From Lutibacter agarilyticus (GTDB taxonomy: Bacteria > Bacteroidota > Bacteroidia > Flavobacteriales > Flavobacteriaceae), in NCBI RefSeq assembly GCF_900188235.1, contig NZ_FZNT01000001.1:124001-188000 (forward strand): a stretch of 64,000 nucleotides of DNA, given 5' to 3'. A model generated the notes under the pieces. That model made no database searches. It saw only the letters and a list, made by a program, of their open reading frames with translations, and had not been told where the DNA came from. This document shows, in pieces, positions 9,361 to 17,213 of this stretch (position 1 is its first letter; every line of letters begins with the position of its first letter). Both the position numbers and the translations under genes were made by a program.

Positions 9361-10380
9361 ATGACGAAGAGAGAAATAATTAAAATGGTTTTAAACCATG
9401 AAAAACCACCCTATGTTCCGTGGTCTTTTAAGTTCACAAAAGAACCAAAGGAAATGCTTCAAAAGTATTATAAAACAGATGACCTTGATGTTATTCTAGG
9501 GAATCATATTTTGAATTTAGGAAGCGATATTGGTTTTTTTGATGAAATAGAAAAAGATCATTTTCAGGATGTTTTTAAAGTAGTTTGGGATAGAAGTGTA
9601 GATAAAGATATTGGAATGCCAATTGAAGATATTATTAAAGAACCAACAATTGAAGGTTTAGAATTTCCTAACCCACACGATCCTCGTTTTTTTGCCAATA
9701 TTGAGTCTGAAATAGAAAAGAAACCAGATTTATTCCGTGTATTTCAAATAGGGTTTTCGTTGTACGAAAGAGCGTGGTCTATGCGTGGAATGGAAAATTT
9801 GCTAATGGATTTTTATATGTATCCTGATTTTGTGCACGCATTATTTGAAAAAATAGCCGATTATAACATTGCTCAAATTGACAAAGCATTAGAATATGAT
9901 ATTGATGCTGTTTATTTTGGTGACGATTGGGGACAACAACAAGGTTTAATTATGGGAGCTGATTTATGGCACGAATTCATGTATCCGCAAATTAAACGTA
10001 TGTATAAGCGAGTTAAAGATGCTGGAAAATATGTAATGATTCATTCTTGTGGTGATGTTGACGAATTATTTCCTTCGTTAATTGATGCTGGTTTAAACTG
10101 TTTCAATCCTTTTCAACCTGAAGTAATGGATGTACACCAAATTCATGACGATTATTTAGGGAAACTGTGTTTCCACGGTGGTTTGTCTATGCAAAAAACA
10201 TTGCCTTTTGGAACACCTGATGAGGTTAGAGAAGAGTCATTAGCATTAATTGAAATGGGAAAAAAAGGTGGGTATATCTTTTCTCCATCTCACTCTGTTG
10301 AAAGTGACACTACATTAGAAAACATATTAACATTTATTGAGGTTGCACAAGCGCAACTAAAAGAAAAAGAATTAGCGTAA
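9361..10380 (+). CDS. UroD-family corrinoid-dependent methyltransferase, substrate-side (MT-I) candidate
   Basis: A 339-residue uroporphyrinogen-decarboxylase-superfamily protein. The start MTKREIIKM at 9361 matches the usual family start; an upstream in-frame ATG at 9322 would only add 13 hydrophobic residues. The zinc/methyl-transfer motif H-x-C-G is present ([13 protein letters not shown]228 and C230), as is the UroD-typical [11 protein letters not shown]. UroD proteins beside corrinoid proteins are methyltransferases (MtaA-like, or the O-demethylase first component), not heme enzymes. The stop codon overlaps the start of the corrinoid protein gene by one base, so the two are translationally coupled. 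The methyl donor is unknown; the sugar-methyl-ether setting suggests an O-methyl sugar or methanol. Confidence 0.8.
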   Translation: MTKREIIKMVLNHEKPPYVPWSFKFTKEPKEMLQKYYKTDDLDVILGNHILNLGSDIGFFDEIEKDHFQDVFKVVWDRSVDKDIGMPIEDIIKEPTIEGLEFPNPHDPRFFANIESEIEKKPDLFRVFQIGFSLYERAWSMRGMENLLMDFYMYPDFVHALFEKIADYNIAQIDKALEYDIDAVYFGDDWGQQQGLIMGADLWHEFMYPQIKRMYKRVKDAGKYVMIHSCGDVDELFPSLIDAGLNCFNPFQPEVMDVHQIHDDYLGKLCFHGGLSMQKTLPFGTPDEVREESLALIEMGKKGGYIFSPSHSVESDTTLENILTFIEVAQAQLKEKELA

Positions 10381-11054
10381 TGGAAGAATTATTAAATAAA
10401 ATTTCAGATTGTGTAGAGTTTGGTAAAATTAATAAAGCTGCACCATATCCACCAAATATGAAAGGTCAAGATGGTGCCGATGAACTAACAGTTCAAGCAT
10501 TAGAACAAGGTATATCAGCCAAAGATGTTTTGTCTAATGGTTTAATTATTGGAATGGAAAAAGTAGGTGTTAAGTTTAGAGAAAACAAAGTGTTTGTTCC
10601 TCAGGTTTTAATGTCAGCCAAAGCCATGAATACAGCAATGGAGCATTTAAAACCATTGTTTGCTGAAGGAAATACAGATAAAAAAGGCGTGTTTATAATT
10701 GGTACTGTTGCAGGTGATTTACATGATATTGGTAAAAACTTGGTTTCTATGATTGTTGAAGGAAATGGTTACGAAGTTATTGATTTAGGTACCGATGTTC
10801 CAGCAAAAAAATTTATTGATACCATCAACGAATTTCCAGATGCAATTATTGGACTTTCTTCATTATTAACAACAACAATGGAGAGTATGGCCAATATTGT
10901 AAAAGAAATTAAAACAGTGTATCCAAATCAAAAAGTAACTATTGGCGGAGCGCCAATTACGCAAGATTTTTGTGAAAAAATTGGAGCAGATAATTTTTCA
11001 GCAGATCCACAAGGGGTTGTTGAATTTATGAATAAACTTAAAATTTCAGCATAA
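10380..11054 (+). CDS. Corrinoid (B12-binding) methyl-carrier protein, MtaC/MetH type
   Basis: A 224-residue two-domain protein. Residues about 1-95 are the helical cap (B12-binding_2, with VFVPQVLMSAKAMNTAMEHL). Residues about 100-224 are the Rossmann-like cobalamin domain with the DxHxxG cobalt-ligand motif (GDLHDIGKN, D113-H115-G118), GLSSLLTTTMESM and GGAPITQDFCEKIGAD. It carries the methyl group on cobalt between the two UroD methyltransferases that flank it. One-base overlaps at both ends (10380 and 11054) imply equimolar synthesis with both partners. Confidence 0.93.
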   Translation: MEELLNKISDCVEFGKINKAAPYPPNMKGQDGADELTVQALEQGISAKDVLSNGLIIGMEKVGVKFRENKVFVPQVLMSAKAMNTAMEHLKPLFAEGNTDKKGVFIIGTVAGDLHDIGKNLVSMIVEGNGYEVIDLGTDVPAKKFIDTINEFPDAIIGLSSLLTTTMESMANIVKEIKTVYPNQKVTIGGAPITQDFCEKIGADNFSADPQGVVEFMNKLKISA

Positions 11055-12427
11055 TGAAAGGTTTAGAATTAGTAAAAGCGGCTATGAACCGTAAAACGGT
11101 TGAACGAGCTCCTTGGGTACCTTTTGTTGGTGCGCACGCCGGACATTTATTAGGTTTAGATGCTACAACGTATTTTAAATCTGAACAACACATTGTTAAT
11201 GGTGCAAACGAAGCCATAAAAAAATACAATCCTGATGGAATTCCTGTAACTTTTGATCTTCAAATTGAAGCTGAAGTGTTGGGATGTGAAATTAAATGGT
11301 CTCAAGATAATCCACCAGCGGTGGTTTCGCATCCATTAGCTGATGGCAGTTTAAAGTTGGAAGATTTAAAAGTGCCTTGTCGTTGCTCAGGAAGAATTGC
11401 AACGGTTATGAATGCTACTTCAAAAATTAAAGAAGCAAATCCAGATATTGCTTTGTACGGTCTAATTACTGGGCCTTTTACATTGGCTTTGCATTTATTA
11501 GGGACAGATATCTTTATGAAATTATTTGAAGATCCTGAGTATGTTGGCAAAGTAATGGATTATTGTACCAAAGTAGGTAAGGCAATGTCTAACTATTATA
11601 TTGAAGCTGGTTGTGATGTAGTTGCGGTGGTTGATCCAATGGTAAGTCAAATAGATCCAATGTCTTTTGAAATGTTCGTTTCACCGTATTGCAAAGAAGT
11701 TTTCAATCATATTAGAGAGTGTGGAGCATTAAGTTCGTTCTTTGTCTGCGGAAATGCTACGCAAAACATTGAAGAAATGTGTAAATGTGAACCAGATAAT
11801 ATTTCGATAGATGAAAATATTCCTTTAGAATTTTTAAAAGAACAATGTGATAAGTATGAAATAAGTTTTGGAGGAAATATGAAATTAACATCGGTATTGT
11901 TAATTGGTACTCCTGAAGATTGCAAGTTTGAAGCTATGGAATGTATGGATATTGGTGGCAAAACCGGATTTATTTTAGCACCTGGTTGCGATTTGCCAAT
12001 GGCAACTCCTGTTAAAAACTTAGAAGCAATTGCAGAAATTATTCACGATGAATATCAGCAAGATGTGTTGAAAGCAAAAGGACAAATAGCTAAAGATGTT
12101 GAGTTATTAGATTTAGAAAATTACTTTACTAACGATAAAGTAAAAATAGATGTAATAACGTTAGATTCTGAAGGTTGTGCACCTTGTCAATATATGATGA
12201 AAGCAGTAGAATTAGCTGTTGAAGAAATTGGAGCTGACAATATTGAGTACGTTGAACATAAAATTAAAAAAGAAGAAGGTATTCAAATGATGCTATCACT
12301 TGGAGTTCGTAATCTTCCTACAATCTGTATTGATGGTAATATAGAATTTATCTCCATAATTCCACCAAAAACAGAACTTAAAAACCGTATCCAAAAGCAT
12401 TTGGATACTAAAGTTGTTGTTAATTAA
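11054..12427 (+). CDS. UroD-family methyltransferase (MT-II candidate) fused to a C-terminal thioredoxin-like domain
   Basis: A 457-residue protein. Residues 1-340 are an MtaA-like UroD fold (YGLITGPFTLALHLLGTDIF, SIDENIPLEFLKE, LAPGCDLPMATPV). Residues about 362-457 are a thioredoxin fold with a C-A-P-C pair (C375, C378) and the cis-proline motif LGVRNLPTICIDG. In MtaA-type enzymes zinc is bound by H-x-C plus a later Cys. Here the first position is Phe (FFVCGN, F230 and C232), while the later Cys is kept (C312). The zinc site is therefore altered, or completed by another residue. The fused redox domain could supply a thiol or keep zinc-site cysteines reduced. It is third in the operon, followed by a palindromic repeat and then the CobW gene. 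Confidence 0.8.
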   Translation: MKGLELVKAAMNRKTVERAPWVPFVGAHAGHLLGLDATTYFKSEQHIVNGANEAIKKYNPDGIPVTFDLQIEAEVLGCEIKWSQDNPPAVVSHPLADGSLKLEDLKVPCRCSGRIATVMNATSKIKEANPDIALYGLITGPFTLALHLLGTDIFMKLFEDPEYVGKVMDYCTKVGKAMSNYYIEAGCDVVAVVDPMVSQIDPMSFEMFVSPYCKEVFNHIRECGALSSFFVCGNATQNIEEMCKCEPDNISIDENIPLEFLKEQCDKYEISFGGNMKLTSVLLIGTPEDCKFEAMECMDIGGKTGFILAPGCDLPMATPVKNLEAIAEIIHDEYQQDVLKAKGQIAKDVELLDLENYFTNDKVKIDVITLDSEGCAPCQYMMKAVELAVEEIGADNIEYVEHKIKKEEGIQMMLSLGVRNLPTICIDGNIEFISIIPPKTELKNRIQKHLDTKVVVN

Positions 12428-12447
12428 TTTAGCATACAAATTCAGTA

Positions 12448-12530
12448 TATCGTCATTCTGAACTTGTTTCAGAATCCCACCAAACTAGGAGTTAAATTGT
12501 GTGAGACCCTGAAACAAGTTCAGGGTGACG
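12448..12530. repeat. Intergenic palindromic repeat (REP-like), type A
   Basis: Imperfect inverted repeat: left arm CGTCATTCTGAACTTGTTTC and right arm CCTGAAACAAGTTCAGGGTG, separated by about 35 bases. It resembles dispersed palindromes that I recall from Flavobacteriia. It lies inside an operon, between the methyltransferase and CobW genes, where it would form a large mRNA hairpin. Confidence 0.7.
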
Positions 12531-12561
12531 AAAATATTAAATGAAAGTAATATAAAAATTA

Positions 12562-13458
12562 ATGACAGATTTAATCTTAATCAGTGGATTTTTAGGTAGT
12601 GGAAAAACAACATTACTTAAAAATCTACTGCATTTAAATACCAATAAAAAAATTGCGGTCATTCAAAATGAATTTGCGTCTAGCGGTGTAGATGGAAAAG
12701 AATTAAAACTATCAAATGATGGTTTTAAACTGGTTGAAATTAACAATGGTTCTGTTTTTTGTGTCTGTTTGTTAAGTAATTTTATTGAAAACATAACAAC
12801 TTTAATTGAACAGTACAATCCTGAAATTATTTACCTAGAAGCTTCAGGAATTTCCGATCCCATTTCAATATGCGAATTATTAAATCACGAAAGCATCAAT
12901 ACAAAAGTAAAATATGCTGGCGCTTGGTGTGTGGTAGATGCCTTAAATTTTGAAAGATCTGCCAATTTTGTACAACGCTCAAAACATCAAGTTAGAGTAG
13001 CTGATAAAATTATTTTGAATAAAATAGATTTGGTTGACGAAAATCAAATTGAAAATGTGCTTCAAAAAGTAAGAGCAATCAACCCGTTTGCAAGTATTGA
13101 AAAGCAAACATTTTGCAACGTGAAAAATGCTAAATTAAATCAAGTTACTACAGTTTCAACATTAACTTCAGAAGATAAAAGACCTGAAGAGATTAAAACA
13201 GCAGTTTATAGAACAACCGATCTTATTTCAGAAGAAAATTTAAAACTGTTTTTGAAGGAGTTAAGTAACCATAGTATTCGAGCTAAAGGATTTGTAAGAG
13301 TTGGTGTTAATACATTTAAAATGTTTCAATTAACCTATGCTAATTTTGAAATAATTTCTTTAGAAAATTATACAGGAAGTTGTGAAATTATTGCTTTTGG
13401 TGAAAACATGGAACTTAAATTGTTACGAAAACTATTTCAACAAGCAAATGAAGAATAA
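12562..13458 (+). CDS. CobW/G3E-family GTPase (metallochaperone-like)
   Basis: A 298-residue G3E GTPase with Walker A GFLGSGKTT (residues 9-17), a Walker B-like EASGISDP and the guanine-specificity motif NKID. The family metal motif C-x-C-C after the switch region appears here as VFCVCLL (C67, C69), lacking the third Cys. Family members deliver metals (Co, Zn, Ni) or handle cobalamin, and its place in a corrinoid operon suggests a cofactor or zinc-loading role, or help in activation. The C-terminal CobW domain (about 190-298) is recognisable but divergent. It overlaps or abuts the next gene. Confidence 0.82.
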   Translation: MTDLILISGFLGSGKTTLLKNLLHLNTNKKIAVIQNEFASSGVDGKELKLSNDGFKLVEINNGSVFCVCLLSNFIENITTLIEQYNPEIIYLEASGISDPISICELLNHESINTKVKYAGAWCVVDALNFERSANFVQRSKHQVRVADKIILNKIDLVDENQIENVLQKVRAINPFASIEKQTFCNVKNAKLNQVTTVSTLTSEDKRPEEIKTAVYRTTDLISEENLKLFLKELSNHSIRAKGFVRVGVNTFKMFQLTYANFEIISLENYTGSCEIIAFGENMELKLLRKLFQQANEE

Positions 13459-13459
13459 T

Positions 13460-14164
13460 ATGAAAGGAACGTATTCGTACAAGTTAGATTTTGCTGATAT
13501 AAAATTAGAAAAAGCAGAAATTTCGGCTTTTATGGGTTTGGGTGAAATTCCGGATGAACCTTTTGGAAGTATGATTGACATTGCAATAGAATTACTTTCA
13601 ACAAATAAAAATATTGAAGGTGGATTTGTAATCAAACCTGTTTCAGAAGTATCCATAAAAGAAGGTACTATTACAATTGAAAATGAAACTTTTACAACGG
13701 GTAAAATGATTTCTTCCTTTCTAAAAAACTCAGAATACGCGGCTTTATTTACGTGTACAGCTGGTTTTGAAGTTGAAAAATACAGCAATCAATATAAAAA
13801 CGAAGGTGATTTTGTGCAAAGTTATGTTATTGATGCTACAGGTTCATTATTGGTTGAAGGAGCTATGGAATTGATTTACGAAAAGCTGCAGCAGATGGCA
13901 ACTCTTAACTATTTAAATCTAACAAACAGGTATAGTCCGGGTTATTGCGAATGGAAAGTAGTGGATCAACAAAAATTATTTTCGTTTTTACCTTCAAAAT
14001 TCTGCAATGTATCATTAAGTGAATCTTCATTAATGAGTCCTGTAAAATCGGTGAGTGGTATTGTTGGAATTGGTAAAAATGTAAAATACTTAGGTTATAT
14101 ATGCGACTCTTGTAAAAGTTTGGGTTGCGTTTACAGAGCCAAAAAAATGTATGTGAAACATTAA
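13460..14164 (+). CDS. MetH-type B12-activation domain protein, corrinoid protein reactivator candidate
   Basis: A protein of about 234 residues resembling the stand-alone C-terminal activation domain of cobalamin-dependent methionine synthase. Evidence is the segment NRYSPGYCEWKVVDQQKLF followed by SESSLMSPVKSVSGIVGIG, which contain the SAM-binding RxxPGY-like element. It ends with a four-Cys pattern (YICDSCKSLGCVYR). In MetH this domain binds SAM for reductive remethylation of oxidised cob(II)alamin. The start is either 13448 (11-base overlap with cobW) or 13460 (1 base after its stop); an ATG further upstream at 13382 is less likely. It replaces the RamA-type iron-sulfur activator usual in anaerobic systems. 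Confidence 0.78.
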   Translation: MKGTYSYKLDFADIKLEKAEISAFMGLGEIPDEPFGSMIDIAIELLSTNKNIEGGFVIKPVSEVSIKEGTITIENETFTTGKMISSFLKNSEYAALFTCTAGFEVEKYSNQYKNEGDFVQSYVIDATGSLLVEGAMELIYEKLQQMATLNYLNLTNRYSPGYCEWKVVDQQKLFSFLPSKFCNVSLSESSLMSPVKSVSGIVGIGKNVKYLGYICDSCKSLGCVYRAKKMYVKH

Positions 14165-14186
14165 AGGTTAATTAGTCTTTATTGCG

Positions 14187-14232
14187 TATTTTGACTTAAT
14201 AACAACTTGTATAATTGTTTGAAGTCAAAATA
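14187..14232. promoter_or_regulatory. Inverted repeat between the methyltransferase and P450 operons
   Basis: Perfect 11-bp arms TATTTTGACTT (14187-14197) and AAGTCAAAATA (14222-14232) with a 24-base loop. No T-run follows, so it may be an operator for the P450 operon rather than a terminator for the upstream operon. The two roles cannot be separated from sequence. Confidence 0.5.
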
Positions 14233-14324
14233 AGCACCTTTTTAGCTAAATAAGGTTATTTATTTCTGCATTGAAATCTTCATTTTTGAAAGACTATTAA
14301 TGAATATTTAAATCAAAAATTTTA

Positions 14325-15479
14325 ATGATGGAGAAAAGTGCAATTAGTGATCCTTTTGAAAAGGCCAGACTTGAAAAAGGTGTAGGTGAAATGGACGACC
14401 AGAACGATCCAGTTACAATGGTTTTGGGCCATAAAGACGTTCGTAAATGTGCTCATAATTGGAAAACATATCAGTCTGGTGCAGAGCCCGGCAGAATTGT
14501 AATTCCTTCCGAAGTAAATATTAGAGACATTCGTCAAATACCTTTTGAAGTAGATCCTCCAATGCACGGCGAATACAGAGCCTTGGTTGAGCAATGGTTT
14601 AAACGTCCGTTAGAAGCTGATTATCAGGCTGCATTAGAAAAACAAATTGGAGCATTGGTTGATGAGGTTTTAACCAAAGATTCGGTTGAAGTTATCAAAG
14701 AGTTTTCATTGATTTTACAATCTCGTGCACTTACTTTATTGTTTAATGTGCCTTTTTCAGAATCTGAAACTTGGATTTCTTGGGGCACCCACGTTTTTAG
14801 AAGTGAAGGAAACGCTTTAGATGGAGACAAAGCAAATATTTTGTACAATTATATTGATAATGAAATAGAAAAAAGCATACAAAATCCGGGTAAAGATTTG
14901 TATTCAGTATTGTTAGCTTCAGAAGTAAATGGTAGAAAATTAACTAAAGAAGAGGTTAAAGGTGTTGTTGTTTTAACTTTTTCTGGCGGAAGAGATACTA
15001 TTATCAATGCTGTTACAAACTCAATTGCTTATTTTTCAGAGCATCCAAAATCATTAGATAAACTTAGAAAAGAACCTGAATTAATCAATTTTGCTATTGA
15101 AGAATTGATCCGATATTTTTCGCCTTTAACACAAATGGGAAGAGTTGCTACAGAAGATACGCAGGTTTGTGAACATGCAATTAAAGCAGGCACAAGAATT
15201 GGCTTAAATTGGGTCTCTGCAAATCGTGATGCTTCCGTTTTTGAAAATGCAAATGAAGTTGTGTTGGATAGAAAAATTAACCCACACGTAGCGTTTGGTT
15301 TTGGAACTCATAACTGCTTAGGAGCAACACATGCACGACAAATATTGAAAGTTTTAATTAAGACATTAATTAAAAAAGTGAATTCAATTGAAATTTTGGA
15401 TGCTAAAGAAAATATTGAAACTTTAGGCGAATTTAAGCGTAAGGTTGGTTTTGATAGCATCAACGTAAAATTTAATTAA
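14325..15479 (+). CDS. Cytochrome P450 monooxygenase, probable methyl-sugar O-demethylase
   Basis: A 384-residue soluble bacterial P450. The heme-ligand loop is AFGFGTHNCLGATHAR (C331), the I-helix oxygen motif is FSGGRDT, and the K-helix ExxR is EELIRYFSP. There is no signal peptide, so it is cytoplasmic. Its own [2Fe-2S] ferredoxin and ferredoxin reductase follow directly, giving a complete class I system. In marine Bacteroidota such sets (from memory the CYP236A group) oxidatively demethylate 6-O-methyl-D-galactose from porphyran, yielding galactose and formaldehyde. The neighbouring ADH and beta-galactosidase-like gene fit that role. The start has two adjacent ATGs (14325 and 14328). Confidence 0.9.
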   Translation: MMEKSAISDPFEKARLEKGVGEMDDQNDPVTMVLGHKDVRKCAHNWKTYQSGAEPGRIVIPSEVNIRDIRQIPFEVDPPMHGEYRALVEQWFKRPLEADYQAALEKQIGALVDEVLTKDSVEVIKEFSLILQSRALTLLFNVPFSESETWISWGTHVFRSEGNALDGDKANILYNYIDNEIEKSIQNPGKDLYSVLLASEVNGRKLTKEEVKGVVVLTFSGGRDTIINAVTNSIAYFSEHPKSLDKLRKEPELINFAIEELIRYFSPLTQMGRVATEDTQVCEHAIKAGTRIGLNWVSANRDASVFENANEVVLDRKINPHVAFGFGTHNCLGATHARQILKVLIKTLIKKVNSIEILDAKENIETLGEFKRKVGFDSINVKFN

Positions 15480-15482
15480 AAG

Positions 15483-15599
15483 CGTCAGTTCGAGTATTTT
15501 TTTGGAATGAAATAAAGTAACAAATGTATCGAGAACTTGTTTGTATAGATAAAGGCTTCTCCATACACTTCTCATAAAACCGAAGCACTCGAAGTGACG
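15483..15599. repeat. Intergenic palindromic repeat, type B, copy 1
   Basis: An element of about 117 bases with outer arms CGTCAGTTCGAGT and ACTCGAAGTGACG and an inner pair TGTATCGAGAA / TTCTCCATACA. It is clearly the same family as 31298-31419. It sits between the P450 and ferredoxin genes, inside a co-directional gene run. Confidence 0.75.
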
Positions 15600-15631
15600 T
15601 AAATATACTAAACTAAAAACTAAAAATAATT

Positions 15632-15940
15632 ATGACGAAAATAACATTCGTAACAAGTGATGATAATTCAATAACTGTTGAAGGAAATACAGGAAATGTG
15701 ATGGAATTAGCAGTTCAAAATAAAATTAAAGGAATTGATGGTAATTGTGGAGGAGTTTGCTCTTGTGCAACATGTCATGTACATGTTGAACCAAAGGATT
15801 GGGAAAAAGTAGGAGCACCAAGTACTATGGAAGCTGATATGCTTGAGTTTGATGAAAAAGTGAGCGATTACAGTCGTTTATCTTGTCAAATGAAAGTTAC
15901 TGATGCAATTGATGGAGTTGTTTTAAAAGTTGCTAAATAA
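15632..15940 (+). CDS. [2Fe-2S] ferredoxin (putidaredoxin/adrenodoxin type)
   Basis: A 102-residue ferredoxin with the cluster motif C-x5-C-x2-C (NCGGVCSCATCHV) and a distal Cys (RLSCQM), the spacing of P450-linked vertebrate-type ferredoxins. One extra Cys sits inside the loop. It transfers electrons from the reductase encoded 5 bases downstream to the P450 encoded upstream. It might also donate to the B12 reactivator of the neighbouring operon, but that is only a guess. Confidence 0.92.
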   Translation: MTKITFVTSDDNSITVEGNTGNVMELAVQNKIKGIDGNCGGVCSCATCHVHVEPKDWEKVGAPSTMEADMLEFDEKVSDYSRLSCQMKVTDAIDGVVLKVAK

Positions 15941-15945
15941 TATTT

Positions 15946-17202
15946 ATGGCAGCAGATACATCATTAGATAAAATTTGTGTAATTATTGGAGCGAGTCACG
16001 CTGGGGTAAATGTTGCTTTTTCTTTACGAAGAGAAGGGTGGGAAGGTAAAATTGTATTGTTTGATAGTGATCCAGAAGTACCTTATCACAGGCCACCTTT
16101 GTCTAAAGCATATTTAAAAGCAGATGACGATTCGCAACTTGATTTGTTGTTTCCTAAGCAAAACTATATTTCGGAAAATATCACGCTATGTTTAGGGAAA
16201 ACAATTGTTGAAATTAATAAAGAATCAAATCAAATTTCTTTATCAGATGGAAGTATTCAAAAATATAATAAGTTAGTTGTTGCAACAGGTGCTCGTCCGT
16301 TTATTCCTCCCATCAAAGGAATTGATTTGGCAAGTAATTTGTTTTCAATGCGGAATTTTGCTGATGCTGTAAATATTCAAAAAGCAATTATTTCTTCGGA
16401 AGAAAAAAGAGTCGTTATTATTGGAGGCGGTTATATTGGATTAGAAACAGCAGCATCTTTAAGAAAACTTGGAGCGAAAGTTACTGTTTTAGAAAGAGAA
16501 AAACGTGTTTTAGCACGTATTACAGCTCCAGAAATGTCAACTTTTTTTAGTAAATTACATCAAGAGAATGGAGTTGATTTATTAGCTAATAAAAATGTGA
16601 TTTTGATTGAAACTTCAGAGGGAGTGAACAAATTACTCTGTGATGATAATACTACATATACCGCAGATTTAATTGTGGTTGGTGTTGGAATTAAGGTAAA
16701 TACTGAATTGGCTGAAAATGCAGGATTGGTAATAGAAAATGGAATTAAAGTTGATTCCAATGCTAAAACAAGTGCTGAAAATATATATGCCATAGGTGAT
16801 TGTACGTATCATTTCAATCCGCATTATAATCGATTTATTAGATTAGAATCTGTTCAAAATGCTGTTGATCAAGCCAAAGTTGCCGCTGCTGCTATTTGTG
16901 GAAACGAGGTAGAATATGATGCCATTCCTTGGTTTTGGTCTGATCAGTATGATGTAAAATTACAAATGGTAGGTTTATCAACCGGATATAACCAAACCAT
17001 TAAACGTATTGAAGATAATAATGAAAAATGCCAATCGGTTTGGTATTTTAAAGATGAAGAATTATTAGCTGTAGATGCTGTAAATAATGGTAAAGCCTAT
17101 GTTTTAGGAACACGTTTTATAAAAGCGAAACAGCAGTTAGATAAAGAAAAATTAATGGATGTTTCTATTCCTATAAAACAAACTAGTTTTTTAAAAGATT
17201 AA
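15946..17202 (+). CDS. FAD-dependent ferredoxin reductase (putidaredoxin reductase type)
   Basis: A 418-residue pyridine-nucleotide oxidoreductase. It has an N-terminal FAD-binding dinucleotide fold (CVIIGASHAGVNVAFSLRR), an NAD(P)-binding fold (RVVIIGGGYIGLETAASLRK), the second FAD motif IYAIGDCTYHFN, and a reductase C-terminal domain (AIPWFWSDQYDVKLQMVG). This is the standard partner of class I P450 systems, oxidising NAD(P)H to reduce the ferredoxin. It is tightly spaced after the ferredoxin gene (5 bases) and 11 bases before the ADH gene. Confidence 0.93.
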   Translation: MAADTSLDKICVIIGASHAGVNVAFSLRREGWEGKIVLFDSDPEVPYHRPPLSKAYLKADDDSQLDLLFPKQNYISENITLCLGKTIVEINKESNQISLSDGSIQKYNKLVVATGARPFIPPIKGIDLASNLFSMRNFADAVNIQKAIISSEEKRVVIIGGGYIGLETAASLRKLGAKVTVLEREKRVLARITAPEMSTFFSKLHQENGVDLLANKNVILIETSEGVNKLLCDDNTTYTADLIVVGVGIKVNTELAENAGLVIENGIKVDSNAKTSAENIYAIGDCTYHFNPHYNRFIRLESVQNAVDQAKVAAAAICGNEVEYDAIPWFWSDQYDVKLQMVGLSTGYNQTIKRIEDNNEKCQSVWYFKDEELLAVDAVNNGKAYVLGTRFIKAKQQLDKEKLMDVSIPIKQTSFLKD

Positions 17203-17213
17203 AAAAAATAATT

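Noticed and set aside
9361-12427. Calling the UroD proteins uroporphyrinogen decarboxylases of heme synthesis
   Set aside because: They flank a corrinoid protein, carry the methyltransferase-type H-x-C-G or x-x-C-G region and no other heme genes are nearby.
13432-13788. 118-codon minus-strand frame across the B12-activation gene
   Set aside because: It overlaps a well-supported plus-strand gene and has no motif.
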